From Dendrophyllia cribrosa (Eukaryota; Cnidaria; Anthozoa; Scleractinia; Dendrophylliidae): 64,000 nucleotides of DNA. Position numbers and translations under genes: made by a program. Within the stretch, counting starts at the first letter, position 1; each line of letters starts with the position of its first letter. Location: the NCBI GenBank assembly GCA_024195265.1, contig JAJLRJ010000007.1:11428828-11492827 (forward strand). Direction: 5' to 3'. The notes beneath the pieces are model-generated. The model was not told where the DNA came from. It saw only the letters and a program-made list of their open reading frames with translations, and searched no databases. Shown piece by piece: positions 28,291 to 38,632 of the stretch.

Positions 28291-29045
28291 GACAATCGAG
28301 AATGAGCACTCTGCGCCTGCTCAACAAATCGGAACCGGCCAGAGTCCGTAATCCGTGGCGCTGGCCAAAAGGATTGCTGCTCTGGGGACGAGCTAGAAAT
28401 TCACGCGCGCTCCCGTTTCGCTCGCTCTACTATCCCTGAGGAAAAAGAAGGAACTACTCGTAGTCTAGGGACGAGCCCACTGAAAAATCGTTTGGGCAAC
28501 AAGATGCTGCAACGTTTCCTTTATGGACAGTAGAAATGAAGAAAATTTTGAATTCTGACAAGGGGCTAAATGATAAAGTTTCAGTTTTGATATATAAAAA
28601 GCCATCACGGAGTTGTTTCTGTTTGTCGATTTTATTAAGACTTGATCTATCTACGTTCTTTACAAGTATTTTCGTCAATGGCTTTATTTCTAAAGACCCA
28701 TAAAATTGCAAGGCAAACAATTAAACTAATCTCTCTTTGCGATATGTATTGGTCACTCTGCATAATGTTAGATACTGTTCAGTCGTTTGTGATTTTGTGA
28801 AAAGCATTTACAAGGCCTAGTTATGCAACAAATGATGAATCAATTAAACACCTGAAATTTGAAATTCAGGCGGTTTTACATTATCACGAGAATCAGTGTT
28901 ATAGCTGAAAAAGCGTTTATAAAATTAAAAGTAAAAAAAAACCATAACTTGTCGCTATTATACAAATAAAAAGTCGCAATATTGGGTCTTCATCGTGTGC
29001 TTAATGTGAATTCGTTAAACTGACAATTTTCCCATGAAATAAATA

Positions 29046-29124
29046 TGACACCGGGTCCAGGATTCGAACCCAGGACCGTATTGCTGGGATGCCTGTGCAC
29101 TCACCACTGCGCCAACCCTGCTTC
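29046..29124 (-). repeat. tRNA-like sequence (SINE head or tRNA pseudogene), copy 1
   Basis: On the minus strand, TTGGCGCAGTGGTGAGTGC resembles an A box and CTGGGTTCGAATCCTGGAC a B box, about 30 bases apart. The counterpart in copy 2 is at 59406-59484. The cloverleaf is not clean and no SINE body was recognised. Confidence 0.5.
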
Positions 29125-29131
29125 TGCATTG

Positions 29132-29441
29132 GGCCGGTTATTTAAACGAAGTTTCGACGGTGTTAAACAACCGCGCTCTAAACCAATTTCAATCTGTATG
29201 CTTTGAACGCAGTGCATCATGGGAAGCATGCAACCCCCCCCCCCCCCCCCTCCTCCCTCTTTCTGTCCAATCCTACTATTTAAACGATGTTTAGTGTAAA
29301 TAGTGTCAAGAAGGCATGTATCACGGACTAGAAAAACGCTTATCTACGTAAAATGACCCACTTATAAACAGAGGTGGAAGTCGATCAATTGTCTTACATC
29401 GCGGTCAAAGTTAGATTAGACTTCGTTTAAATAACCGGCCC
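29132..29441. mobile_element. TIR MITE GGGCCGGTTATTTAAACGAA, copy 1
   Basis: GGGCCGGTTATTTAAACGAA is inverted at 29422-29441. An internal block with a ~24-base C-tract near 29226-29250 is missing from the duplicate at 59494-59731. Confidence 0.8.
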
Positions 29442-30312
29442 ATTTAATTACGGAGAGGTTTCCAATAACTGAGGTAAATAATAACCGAAAGTTATTAGAG
29501 AGCCAGCGCGCAGTTACAAATGAAATACACCAATAAAAACTCAAATGGGAAATGTCACATAATACGCGGTTTGAGCCCAGTTTCGCCTGATTGGCCGGGA
29601 AGAAAAAAAAATGACATGTTCTGATTGATTAAGACATCAGTACGTTTTTCTTGGTTACCAAATGCAAAAGCAAACCTACGAAGTTCATTTTACCGGGCCA
29701 CTGTAGGTGGCGTACAGTGGGCGGAATGGATCTGTTATAAAACTGTTCACAGGCATTCCCTCGCTTCGCATTCTTTCGCTCATACCCCCCTCCGTCAGCA
29801 CTTGCAATATTTTTCCTCTGCGCGCCGCCTATTCTTCTCTCTCCACTATCCGAACGCCTAGAACCGGCTAATTCTCTCAACAATCCAAGGTTTTTCATCG
29901 GTAAGCTGTGGTGACCGTAAGCCTAGCCAAGGAAGTTCGTATGACAGAAAAAGGACGGATGGCTCGGCTACGTAACTGGTTTATAGCTGAAAGTTGATTG
30001 TGATCGGTCTCAGTACAGTACATTATTTTTTGCAAACAATATCAAACGCTAAAAGGGCGACTGGGGATAAAATAACTTATCTTCTTCGCTTACGTTCGGG
30101 CTTCTTCTTTCCCATTGCAGCTACAGACCTTTCAGTGACCTTCCTTGGATTCCAGCATATTCTATTATTTTTTAGTTTATACTTAAGAGCGAGGATTCTA
30201 GTCTTACTGAGTTACTTAGTTTCATCAGTATTCACAACCCCACCGTAACAATTAATGGTGGTTAGTGCAGTTAGGACCTGTTTACATTAAGAGAGGAAGA
30301 TCTGGGACCATC

Positions 30313-30651
30313 CTAAAAAGTGGAAAAATGTTTCATTTGGTTGAGAAGTGAAGTAGCGATTTGGATGTCGGAGTAGTTAGCGAGTGAAGCCAATGAGCGC
30401 TTCAACGTATTCACGTTTCCAATTTTCTCTTCTTTTGCGGCAGGCTGCATGTTGAGATAAAGCTCACCTTGGGCGTCTTGATTATCTCTCGCCACATTCT
30501 CATCTGTTAGAACACTGTTCAGTGAGTTGCTGTCCAATTTGATCTCTATCGATCGACACCGGTTCGGTTTTCCCTGCTGACTCTCTACTTCGAGCCCTAT
30601 ATCTTTTGACGGTCGCTCAGCTGTCACGAAGTTGTTGTTTTTTTTTAACAC
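30313..30651 (-). CDS. Hypothetical 112-codon ORF next to the Penelope insertion
   Basis: The frame has coding-like composition (few rare repeats, mixed polar residues, segment SLASLANYSDIQIATSLLNQ) and ends at a stop at 30313. I do not recognise a domain. Its ATG lies in the A-rich target sequence at the Penelope junction. Upstream sequence beyond the insertion (33058 onward) does not continue the frame. A possible splice acceptor TGACAG lies inside the frame near 30628, so it may be the last exon of a gene cut off from its 5' part. Chance ORF is equally possible. Confidence 0.28.
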   Translation of the reverse strand: MLKKNNNFVTAERPSKDIGLEVESQQGKPNRCRSIEIKLDSNSLNSVLTDENVARDNQDAQGELYLNMQPAAKEEKIGNVNTLKRSLASLANYSDIQIATSLLNQMKHFSTF

Positions 30652-30843
30652 GAGAATTTAGTTTTATCGACTGAGTCGATAAGGTAAATTGACCACCGTA
30701 AAAAGATTCAAATAGCTGACGTTTCGAGCGCTAGCCCTTCGTCGGAGCGAATCAAGGAATTGTGGGTAGTGTGTGGTTTTATATAGTAAGCGGTGGAGCT
30801 ACGCTATTGGTGGAAGTTTGGTGACGTGAAAAACAAATGTAGA

Positions 30844-31731
30844 TTAGTTGAATGAAAAGCGTTCGTTGATTCCGTGGGGTTTGAGAGTGCCGATTTGAAA
30901 GATGATTTTTTGTTCTAGGTTTTTACGGCTTTCTGTGTTACCCTGGTGTAGGGAAAGGCCGCAGATTGTCATGTGTTGTTTAGAATGGTTAGTAAGATTA
31001 AAATGGCGCGCGACTGGTTTGGATGCGTCTTTGTCATTTTTTTCAACGTCTCGGAGATGTTCACGAAAACGGTCGCCCAGTCTCCTCCCTGTTTCGCCAA
31101 TGTATATCTTTTTGCAAAAAGTACATGTTATGCAGTAGATAACATTTACGGAGGTGCATGTAAAACGATCAGTGATTTTAATAGATCGTTTGGGTCCTGT
31201 TATTTTGTCCGCGTTGTGAATGAAAGGACAAGTGTTACATCGTGTGCGTGTGCATTTGAAAGTTCCCGGTACATCGTCAGATTTCAGTGCGCTCGTAACT
31301 AGAAAGTTGCCTATGTTTTTGTCACGTTTGAATGAAATTAGTGGGGGTTGTGAAAAAATTCTGCCAGTTTCGGGGTCGTTTTGGAGTAATTTGAAATTTT
31401 TTAAAATGATGCTTTTGACTGTGTTGTTGTGTGGGTGGAAAGTGAGGGTGAATGGAATTCTCTCGTTCTCTTCCATCTGTGGCATTTGTAGTGCTGATTG
31501 TCTGTCGATCTGTTGTGCACGTTGTTGGCCCGTATTAACAACAGAGTCAGGGTACCCACGTTTCTTGAAAAACTGGCACATTTCTTCTGATTTGTTGGAA
31601 AAATCAGAGTCATCACTACATAGACGTCGAAGTCTGAGAAATTGAGAATACGGAATGGCGTTTTTAACGTGCGATGGATGTGAGGATGAATGTAACAGAT
31701 AACTGTGGGAATCTGTAGGTTTGTAGTGCAT
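30844..31731 (-). CDS. Penelope-like element ORF: RT thumb remnant plus GIY-YIG endonuclease
   Basis: 295 codons from the first ATG; the frame stays open upstream to the palindrome axis, adding WEISETSVAFLDINISINGN, typical of the end of the Penelope RT domain. Residues 160-168 give CTRTRCNTC. The GIY-YIG nuclease follows: VIYCITC at 197-203, IYIGETGRRLGDRFREHL at 209-226 with the catalytic-type Arg and a downstream Glu. It ends KPHGINERFSFN at a stop at 30844. The catalytic RT core (palm, YxDD-type motif) is missing because of 5' truncation, so the copy is non-autonomous. It is identical to the plus-strand copy at 31899-32786. Confidence 0.88.
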   Translation of the reverse strand: MHYKPTDSHSYLLHSSSHPSHVKNAIPYSQFLRLRRLCSDDSDFSNKSEEMCQFFKKRGYPDSVVNTGQQRAQQIDRQSALQMPQMEENERIPFTLTFHPHNNTVKSIILKNFKLLQNDPETGRIFSQPPLISFKRDKNIGNFLVTSALKSDDVPGTFKCTRTRCNTCPFIHNADKITGPKRSIKITDRFTCTSVNVIYCITCTFCKKIYIGETGRRLGDRFREHLRDVEKNDKDASKPVARHFNLTNHSKQHMTICGLSLHQGNTESRKNLEQKIIFQIGTLKPHGINERFSFN

Positions 31732-31898
31732 ACTTGTGGATAAACTGTTACCGTTGATTGAAATATTAATGTCAAGAAAAGCGACTGAGGTTTCGGAAAT
31801 TTCCCAGGTATATTTAATATACCTGGGAAATTTCCGAAACCTCAGTCGCTTTTCTTGACATTAATATTTCAATCAACGGTAACAGTTTATCCACAAGT

Positions 31899-32786
31899 AT
31901 GCACTACAAACCTACAGATTCCCACAGTTATCTGTTACATTCATCCTCACATCCATCGCACGTTAAAAACGCCATTCCGTATTCTCAATTTCTCAGACTT
32001 CGACGTCTATGTAGTGATGACTCTGATTTTTCCAACAAATCAGAAGAAATGTGCCAGTTTTTCAAGAAACGTGGGTACCCTGACTCTGTTGTTAATACGG
32101 GCCAACAACGTGCACAACAGATCGACAGACAATCAGCACTACAAATGCCACAGATGGAAGAGAACGAGAGAATTCCATTCACCCTCACTTTCCACCCACA
32201 CAACAACACAGTCAAAAGCATCATTTTAAAAAATTTCAAATTACTCCAAAACGACCCCGAAACTGGCAGAATTTTTTCACAACCCCCACTAATTTCATTC
32301 AAACGTGACAAAAACATAGGCAACTTTCTAGTTACGAGCGCACTGAAATCTGACGATGTACCGGGAACTTTCAAATGCACACGCACACGATGTAACACTT
32401 GTCCTTTCATTCACAACGCGGACAAAATAACAGGACCCAAACGATCTATTAAAATCACTGATCGTTTTACATGCACCTCCGTAAATGTTATCTACTGCAT
32501 AACATGTACTTTTTGCAAAAAGATATACATTGGCGAAACAGGGAGGAGACTGGGCGACCGTTTTCGTGAACATCTCCGAGACGTTGAAAAAAATGACAAA
32601 GACGCATCCAAACCAGTCGCGCGCCATTTTAATCTTACTAACCATTCTAAACAACACATGACAATCTGCGGCCTTTCCCTACACCAGGGTAACACAGAAA
32701 GCCGTAAAAACCTAGAACAAAAAATCATCTTTCAAATCGGCACTCTCAAACCCCACGGAATCAACGAACGCTTTTCATTCAACTAA
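31899..32786 (+). CDS. Penelope-like element ORF, mirror copy
   Basis: Mirror image of the minus-strand frame at 30844-31731 with the same 295-aa translation, including the CxxC-type cysteines and the GIY-YIG motif. In-frame coding extends 5' to about 31818, where the axis stop occurs. Identity of both arms shows very recent origin or ongoing correction. Expression would give only the endonuclease half of a Penelope protein. Confidence 0.88.
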   Translation: MHYKPTDSHSYLLHSSSHPSHVKNAIPYSQFLRLRRLCSDDSDFSNKSEEMCQFFKKRGYPDSVVNTGQQRAQQIDRQSALQMPQMEENERIPFTLTFHPHNNTVKSIILKNFKLLQNDPETGRIFSQPPLISFKRDKNIGNFLVTSALKSDDVPGTFKCTRTRCNTCPFIHNADKITGPKRSIKITDRFTCTSVNVIYCITCTFCKKIYIGETGRRLGDRFREHLRDVEKNDKDASKPVARHFNLTNHSKQHMTICGLSLHQGNTESRKNLEQKIIFQIGTLKPHGINERFSFN

Positions 32787-32881
32787 TCTACATTTGTTTT
32801 TCACGTCACCAAACTTCCACCAATAGCGTAGCTCCACCGCTTACTATATAAAACCACACACTACCCACAATTCCTTGATTC

Positions 32882-32921
32882 GCTCCGACGAAGGGCTAGC
32901 GCTCGAAACGTCAGCTATTTG
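32882..32921 (+). ncRNA. Hammerhead-ribozyme-like motif in Penelope 3' region (core variant)
   Basis: CCGACGA, helix II GGGC-TAGC-GCTC, then GAAACGTC fits the minimal hammerhead of Penelope-like elements (CUGANGA, GAAA, one-pair stem III, cleavage after GUC). The second core base is C instead of U. The mirror copy lies at 30709-30748 on the minus strand. Activity is doubtful because that U is conserved. Confidence 0.55.
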
Positions 32922-33220
32922 AATCTTTTTACGGTGGTCAATTTACCTTATCGACTCAGTCGATAAAACTAAATTCTCGTGTTTCATCCCCCCACCGACG
33001 CAGCACCACAGTTTCTCTAGAAACTAACCCCATTCATTTGTTTTTTTTTAACACGAGTATGTCCCAAGTGCTAGGATCATCCTAGCGTAGCAATTAATGT
33101 GTAAGGTGGATCTTTCTAGTAGCGCTAAACAGATCTTCCTTCCTCTAGGCTAGGATGATGGCTAGCGCTAGAAAGATCCTAGCGCTAGCATCATCCTAGA
33201 AGGCGAATCATTCTGGCGCA

Positions 33221-33287
33221 ACCTCGTTCCCAGGGCTTTTCCCTCCGCCGCCACTCTCTCGAAAGGAAAAGCCCTGGGAATGAGGTT
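33221..33287. mobile_element. Small hairpin AACCTCGTTCCCAGGGC
   Basis: CAACCTCGTTCCCAGGGCTT is followed 20-odd bases later by its near reverse complement. It is a short terminal-repeat or MITE remnant. Around it (33060-33200) lies a cluster of CTAGCGCTAG and ATCATCCTAG inverted phrases. Confidence 0.6.
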
Positions 33288-33842
33288 GATTCTGGCGCGA
33301 TATGTTACATGCATAGGACTGTACTTGGGACCCAGCAGAAAATACATCGCGCCTGGAAATCCTTAACGCAGCAGTAAAAAGAAGGTACGTAGCCAGCAAT
33401 TTGGTGTAAACTTAAAATTTCTCTTTTGCCATATCCATCTTTTTATTTTTGTCGGCCAGTCCTGTTATGAGCCTGGGTTCCCTGTGGTTCTTTTCGGAGC
33501 GTGTTCTTCGCTTTAGGTTGCTCTTTGCAATTTTGTAAAAGAGGCTTAAAAACAGCTGCATTTCACATGGTTATCTTTTATTTCTCATAATGCGCCCTGT
33601 TTTAAGATTTTTGCAGTGAACGCTACCGTCTCTGTTATGCCAGCCATATTGGATTTATGCAAATTAAGCAAACAGTAAAATGGCAATCCTTGGACTTCTC
33701 GTTAGTACAATTTAAAAGTGAATTCTGCAAGGGACCGCAAACGATAATGCTGCTAACGGTATACGTAGGCCGGGTACGTAGGTTCCGCGAGATATACCTA
33801 ACCAGCCACAAAATGAACAAACATACAATAAACGGCAGGGCT
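33288..33842. other. Stretch without gene or recognised repeat
   Basis: Mixed-composition sequence between the Penelope-associated repeats and the 8.28-kb element. No exon, RNA or structured repeat could be supported. Confidence 0.4.
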
Positions 33843-33960
33843 GATCTGTACGGTGGCCCGTAAGTGACATCTAATGTAAGGGGAAAAAAGCGTTTCTTTG
33901 CATCCAAAGTTATTATACCAAATATTCAAAAATTTCGTTCAGCTATTGAATCCACTGTTT

Positions 33961-35395
33961 TTACTCTGAATCCAACGTTTTCATGCTGGATCCAAAATTA
34001 TGACTCCGGATCCAATGTTATAACTCCGGATCCAAAGTTATAACTCCGGATCCAAAGTTATAACTCCGGATCCAATGTTATAACTCCGGATCCAATGTTA
34101 TAACTTCGGATCCAAAGTTATAACTTCGGATCCAAAGTTATAACTCCGGATCCAAAGTTATAACTCCGGATCCAAAGTTTTAACTCCGGATCCAAAGTTA
34201 TAACTCCGTATCCAAAGTTATAACTCCGGATCCAAAGTTTTAACTCCGGATCTAAAGTTATAACTCCGGATCCAAAGTTTTAACTCCGGATCCAAAGTTA
34301 TAACTCCGTATCCAAAGTTATAACTCCGGATCCAAAGTTATAACTCCGGATCCAATGTTATAACTCCGGATCCAATGTTATAACTCCGGATCCAAAGTTA
34401 TAACTCCGGATCCAAAATTATAACTCCGGATCCAAAGTTGTCAAAGTTATAACTCCGGATCCAAAGTTTTAACTCCGGATCCAAAGTTATAACTCCGTAT
34501 CCAAAGTTATAACTCCGGATCCAAAGTTTTAACTCCGGATCTAAAGTTATAACTCCGGATCCAAAGTTTTAACTCCGGATCCAAAGTTATAACTCCGTAT
34601 CCAAAGTTATAACTCCGGATCCAAAGTTATAACTCCGGATCCAATGTTATAACTCCGGATCCAATGTTATAACTCCGGATCCAAAGTTATAACTCCGGAT
34701 CCAAAGTTATAACTCCGGATCCAATGTTATAACTCCGGATCCAATGTTATAACTTCGGATCCAAAGTTATAACTTCGGATCCAAAGTTATAACTCCGGAT
34801 CCAAAGTTATAACTCCGGATCCAAAGTTATAAATCCGGATCCAAAGTTATAACTCCGGATCCAAAGTTTTAACTCCGGATCCAAAGTTATAACTCCGGAT
34901 CCAAAGTTATAACTCCGGATCCAATGTTATAACTCCGGATCCAAAGTTATAAATCCGGATCCAAAGTTTTAACTCCGGATCCAATGTTATAACTCCGGAT
35001 CCAAAGTTTTAACTCCGGATCCAAAGTTATAACTCCGGATCCAATGTTATAACTCCGGATCCAAAGTTTTAACTCCGGATCCAATGTTATAACTCCGGAT
35101 CCAAAGTTTTAACTCCGGATCCAATGTTATAACTCCGGATCCAAAGTTATAACTCCGGATCCAAAGTTTTAACTCCGGATCCAATGTTATAACTCCGGAT
35201 CCAAAGTTTTAACTCCGGATCCAAAGTTTTAACTCCGGATCCAATGTTATAACTCCGGATCCAAAGTTTTAACTCCGGATCCAATGTTATAACTCCGGAT
35301 CCAAAGTTTTAACTCCGGATCCAATGTTATAACTCCGGATCCAAAGTTTTAACTCCGGATCCAATGTTATAACTCCGGATCCAAAGATTTAGCTA
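33961..35395. repeat. 20-bp minisatellite, left arm (~70 copies)
   Basis: Unit AACTCCGGATCCAAAGTTAT with variants AATGTTAT, AAAGTTTT, TCCGTATCC, TTCGGATCC. Each unit overlaps two 6-bp palindromes, TCCGGA and GGATCC. Variant order repeats at longer scale: a ~245-bp block before 34435 recurs after it, and 34980-35380 alternates two unit types as a 40-bp dimer. One break (AAAGTTGTCAAAGTTATAAC) occurs at 34433. Confidence 0.97.
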
Positions 35396-35621
35396 TGGAT
35401 CCATTTTTTTTTTTCACTGCGGATCCAAAGATTTAAATCTGATCCAAAGTAAGTCTAAAGATTACAGTCATACCACGTGACAATACATTTCTGTATTTCC
35501 AATATGGCGGACAAAAAACGATAAAGTACAGAAGCAGTAAGTTTTGAACTTTACCTTCCTCCTGTTAACGTTATTGTAACATATAGTTCGTATACACCTG
35601 ACTGACTGCATATATAATTTC

Positions 35622-35760
35622 ATGTTTTCTCAAAAAAGGAAAAGCTTTGCCAAAGTGAAAGGAGGATATTACCATCTTCCCGGCATGCACTTCAAGCAAA
35701 CTATATTATCAAACGGCGGCGACCCACCAGCAGCTCATTTTACACAGACGCCTTTGAGGT
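35622..35760 (+). pseudogene. Partial copy of cargo-gene 5' sequence in the left arm
   Basis: 35622-35680 begins ATGTTTTCTCAAAAAAGGAA and is the inverted-arm counterpart of 41220-41260 upstream of the HECT ORF. Part of it (GGAGGATATTACCATCTTCC) recurs inverted at 36788-36810. These are rearranged pieces of one sequence. No intact product is supported. Confidence 0.4.
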
Positions 35761-36739
35761 TGGACGTCAGTTGGTCAAAGCGGAAACCTTCTACCTATTT
35801 AGCATTCTATTCGCGTTTACAGGATATCTTCTATTTCAGGTTATACATTCTACAGTTTCTTCTTAAGGCCGCTTAGTTTCTCAGACTGGCCGAAACCCTC
35901 GCATTTTCGATTGGCGTCGCGTGGTAGACGCGTGAAATGTCTTCATACATTCGTGGAATCAATCAACCTTGTCGCCATTCGAAAACAATGCCGGCTTAAA
36001 TTAGAAGAAATATCCGTATTTGCTTGCCTTGACCTATATATTGAATCTAACACGCGGGAACAGAGCCTGTGAAATATTCCCCGCTCACAAAAACATAAAA
36101 CCACAGCTACTCAATTTCAAGCACGCGACTGTCCTGCTGTGTCTGTTTATGGCTTTGTTTATATACTTTAGTTCAAAATCAACCGTCGCCTTTCTCGCTA
36201 TTTTCTGACCTTTTTATGGTACGAGTACTGATCATTTAGCTTTACTTCATCTTATTTTTTTACTTCAACTTTCGCTGGTTACTTTTAGACCTTTCATGAG
36301 TGCTTTTACACTCCGAGGAGCAGACTGTAAAATGACGCTCGCATAAGCACAAGTCGTGTTTCGCTTTGAAATTACTAAAATTCAAACGGCTCAAGTCGGT
36401 TGAAATCCTGGAGGCCTTAGGAGTCCCTATAGTTTTCTAGATTGTGTGACTACAAATGTACTAAATTATATACTTAATATTATGCTAAGGACGCTTTGTT
36501 GTTAAAGTGATTCAGCAATTTAATACAAAGCAGACTGTTCAATACAGGAGGTCGGATTCACGTAAGAAAGGTCACAAACAAAAGAACGAACAACCGTAAC
36601 GCAATATCGCCAGAAAAATAAAACCAGATTCAATGATTCATAAAAACATCACTGAACACGATTTCATTGAACAACTTACCATTTTCGACCAAGTTTCCGA
36701 GAAAAATCACCTTGAATTATGGCATATTTAGCCACTAAC

Positions 36740-36945
36740 CCTTCCAGTTGGCGCCATTTTATTGCACAAATTACCGCAATGCATGTCGGGAAGATGGTAA
36801 TATCCTCCTTTGCCAAAGCCCATCATTGTAGACAAATCTAAGGGAAGTATTATGAAACTACCTTGCGTTCTGGATGTCGGTTCAGTGCTCTGTGAAATTA
36901 GGTCGGTTTTGAGAACGAATTGCGAACATCCTGTTACATAAACTA
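36740..36945 (+). pseudogene. Truncated copy of the HECT ORF's 5' coding block
   Basis: PIIVDKSKGSIMKLPCVLDV on the plus strand matches PIIVDNSKGSIMKLPCVLGV of the minus-strand HECT ORF at 41.2 kb. After VGS the two diverge and this copy stops. It is joined on its left to a reversed GGAGGATATTACC block also found at 35.66 kb, suggesting internal rearrangement. Confidence 0.5.
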
Positions 36946-37260
36946 TAATTACGCTCATTCGACTATACTTTCAGTCTTTTAGACTATCCCTCATAACAGT
37001 CTCATAAACAAACAGTCATCACAAGTACAACATGAGTCAGAACATTAATGCATATTTAGTGTTTTCCTGGGAGTCCTGTGTGGAAATCTTGCTTAGTTTT
37101 GTACAATCAGGTAATTCTGGGACGTGTACAAATGTGTAAGCAAAGGTTGTATGTTTTTATGTAAGTAGCTATCGACGCTTTATCTCGTAGGAACAGTGAT
37201 GCGGTACACGTCAGGCTACCTTCTTGTTTGTGTTGCCACGATCAGTATCATAATGCATGA

Positions 37261-37412
37261 TGTGTATGTTGTGGGTCAAAATTTGCCTTGGTTCAAAATT
37301 TTCTTTCTTTTGTTTAAAACTCATTATCATACATTATCATGCATTTTCATACCCAAAAACAAAGGAAAAGAAAATTTTGAACCAAAGCAAATTTTGACCC
37401 ACAACATGTACG
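37261..37412. mobile_element. Hairpin upstream of the integrase
   Basis: GTTGTGGGTCAAAATTTGCC and its near reverse complement, GCAAATTTTGACCCACAAC, flank a ~150-bp hairpin with arms also sharing TTCAAAATTTTCTTT. It may be a MITE or a structural part of the large element. Confidence 0.75.
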
Positions 37413-37486
37413 CTGTACTTCCACCACACGTTGGTGCTCTCACCCATCTGAACAGAGACGCGTTAATTGTACATTATTTTCATCTT

Positions 37487-38632
37487 AGGCTTTGACTGCA
37501 GGAAGATTCTTGGTTTTCTTGTACTTTGTCATGGCATTCAAATAAGTCTTCGCCACCTTAAGCGAATTCTTAGTTCTAATGGGTTATATAGGAGGAAGTC
37601 CTATAGCCGCCCAACTGAAGTCATACGAACAGTAGAAAGAGAACTTCAAGGGAGTGGTAGTCTCTTGGGATATCGTCAAATTCATCAAAGATTACGGAGT
37701 TTTACGGTGCCGTTACGGTTTTACAGTTAATCGTGAGTCTGTTCGTCTCATCATATTGAAGGCGCTTGATCCTGATGGTGTGGAGCAACGTTCAAGTCGC
37801 AGGCTCCGAAGACGGCAATACCACTCTAAGTCCTCTAAGAGGCCAAATTACATTTGGCATATCGATGGCTATGACAAACTGAAACCTTATGGATTTTGCA
37901 TTCATGGAGCTATAGATGGATATAGTCGCCGTCGGAATCATGTGGCTTGAGGTTGGGAAAAGCAATAACAACCCAAGAGTTATAGCGTCATATTTTCTGG
38001 GCTGTGTTAAAGAACTATCAGGTGTTCCTCGTATAATTCGTGGTGATCAGGGAACTGAAAATGTAAACGTGGCAGCTATGCAGCGCTTTTTCCGTCGTGA
38101 TGCCCAAGATGATTTTGCTGGCCAGAAGAGCTTTCTTTACGGACGATCCGTGTCCAACCAGAGGATTGAAACATGGTGGGGATTTCTAAGGAGGTCTGAA
38201 ACAGATTGGTGGATTAATTTTTTTAAGGCTTTGAGGAACACAGGGTTATTCAACGATAGTGATCTAGTCCAAGCAGAGTGCCTTTCGTTTTGTTTTACGC
38301 CCTTATTTAAAGACGAGCTAAGACATGTTGTGCAAGAGTGGAACATTCATAAGATCCTCTTCTAACCAATCCTCTCCCCCAGGTAGACCAGACACCTTGT
38401 ATTGTTTGCCTGAAATCACTCGTACTCGATCGTTTCTCAATAGCGTCCCTGCAATTGACATAGAGGTAGCAGAAGAGATCTGTTGCGAATCTCCTGACAC
38501 AAATGTTGCCGATACCTTTGCAGATCTAGCACAGATAATTATGGATGAAAAAAACTTACAAATGCCAAGCAATCCTCGGGGTGTTCTTGACCTCTATTTG
38601 GAACTTCTCATTTCTATTGATGACATCCGCTA
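37487..38632 (+). pseudogene. DDE integrase-core transposase, three frameshifts
   Basis: The protein can be followed through four frame segments: N-terminal helix-turn-helix part (SLRHLKRILSSNGLYRRKS, LLGYRQIHQRLR) to about 37700; KRPNYIWHIDGYDKLKPYGF to about 37925; WLEVGKSNNNPRVIASYFLG..RGDQGTEN..NQRIETWWGFLRR to about 38360; then SPPGRPDTLYCLPE..DLYLELL to a stop at 38632. Candidate catalytic residues are D in HIDGY (37864), D in RGDQG (38044) and E in RIETWW (38168). It belongs to the integrase-core (rve-like) transposase group common in fish and cnidarians. Frame breaks near 37700, 37930 and 38355 make it inactive, unless assembly errors. Confidence 0.85.

Larger units (their letters stand above)
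30650..32980. mobile_element. Penelope-like element head-to-head palindrome (~2.33 kb)
   Basis: The arms 30650-31814 and 31816-32980 are reverse complements around one centre base at 31815; the two 295-aa frames are identical. Each arm is a 5'-truncated Penelope-like element (RT thumb, GIY-YIG endonuclease, 3' end with hammerhead-like motif). The target repeat TTTTTTTAACACGAG occurs at both outer edges (ending 30654 and 33057), which implies one insertion event. The right end also carries an extra ~60-bp terminal sequence (32981-33040) lacking on the left. Confidence 0.9.

Noticed and set aside
31220..31645. 141-codon plus-strand ORF and its mirror at 31985-32410
   Set aside because: Antisense shadow of the Penelope endonuclease frame.
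34021..35395. CRISPR-like array
   Set aside because: The 20-bp units are contiguous, with no unique spacers, in an animal genome; it is a minisatellite.
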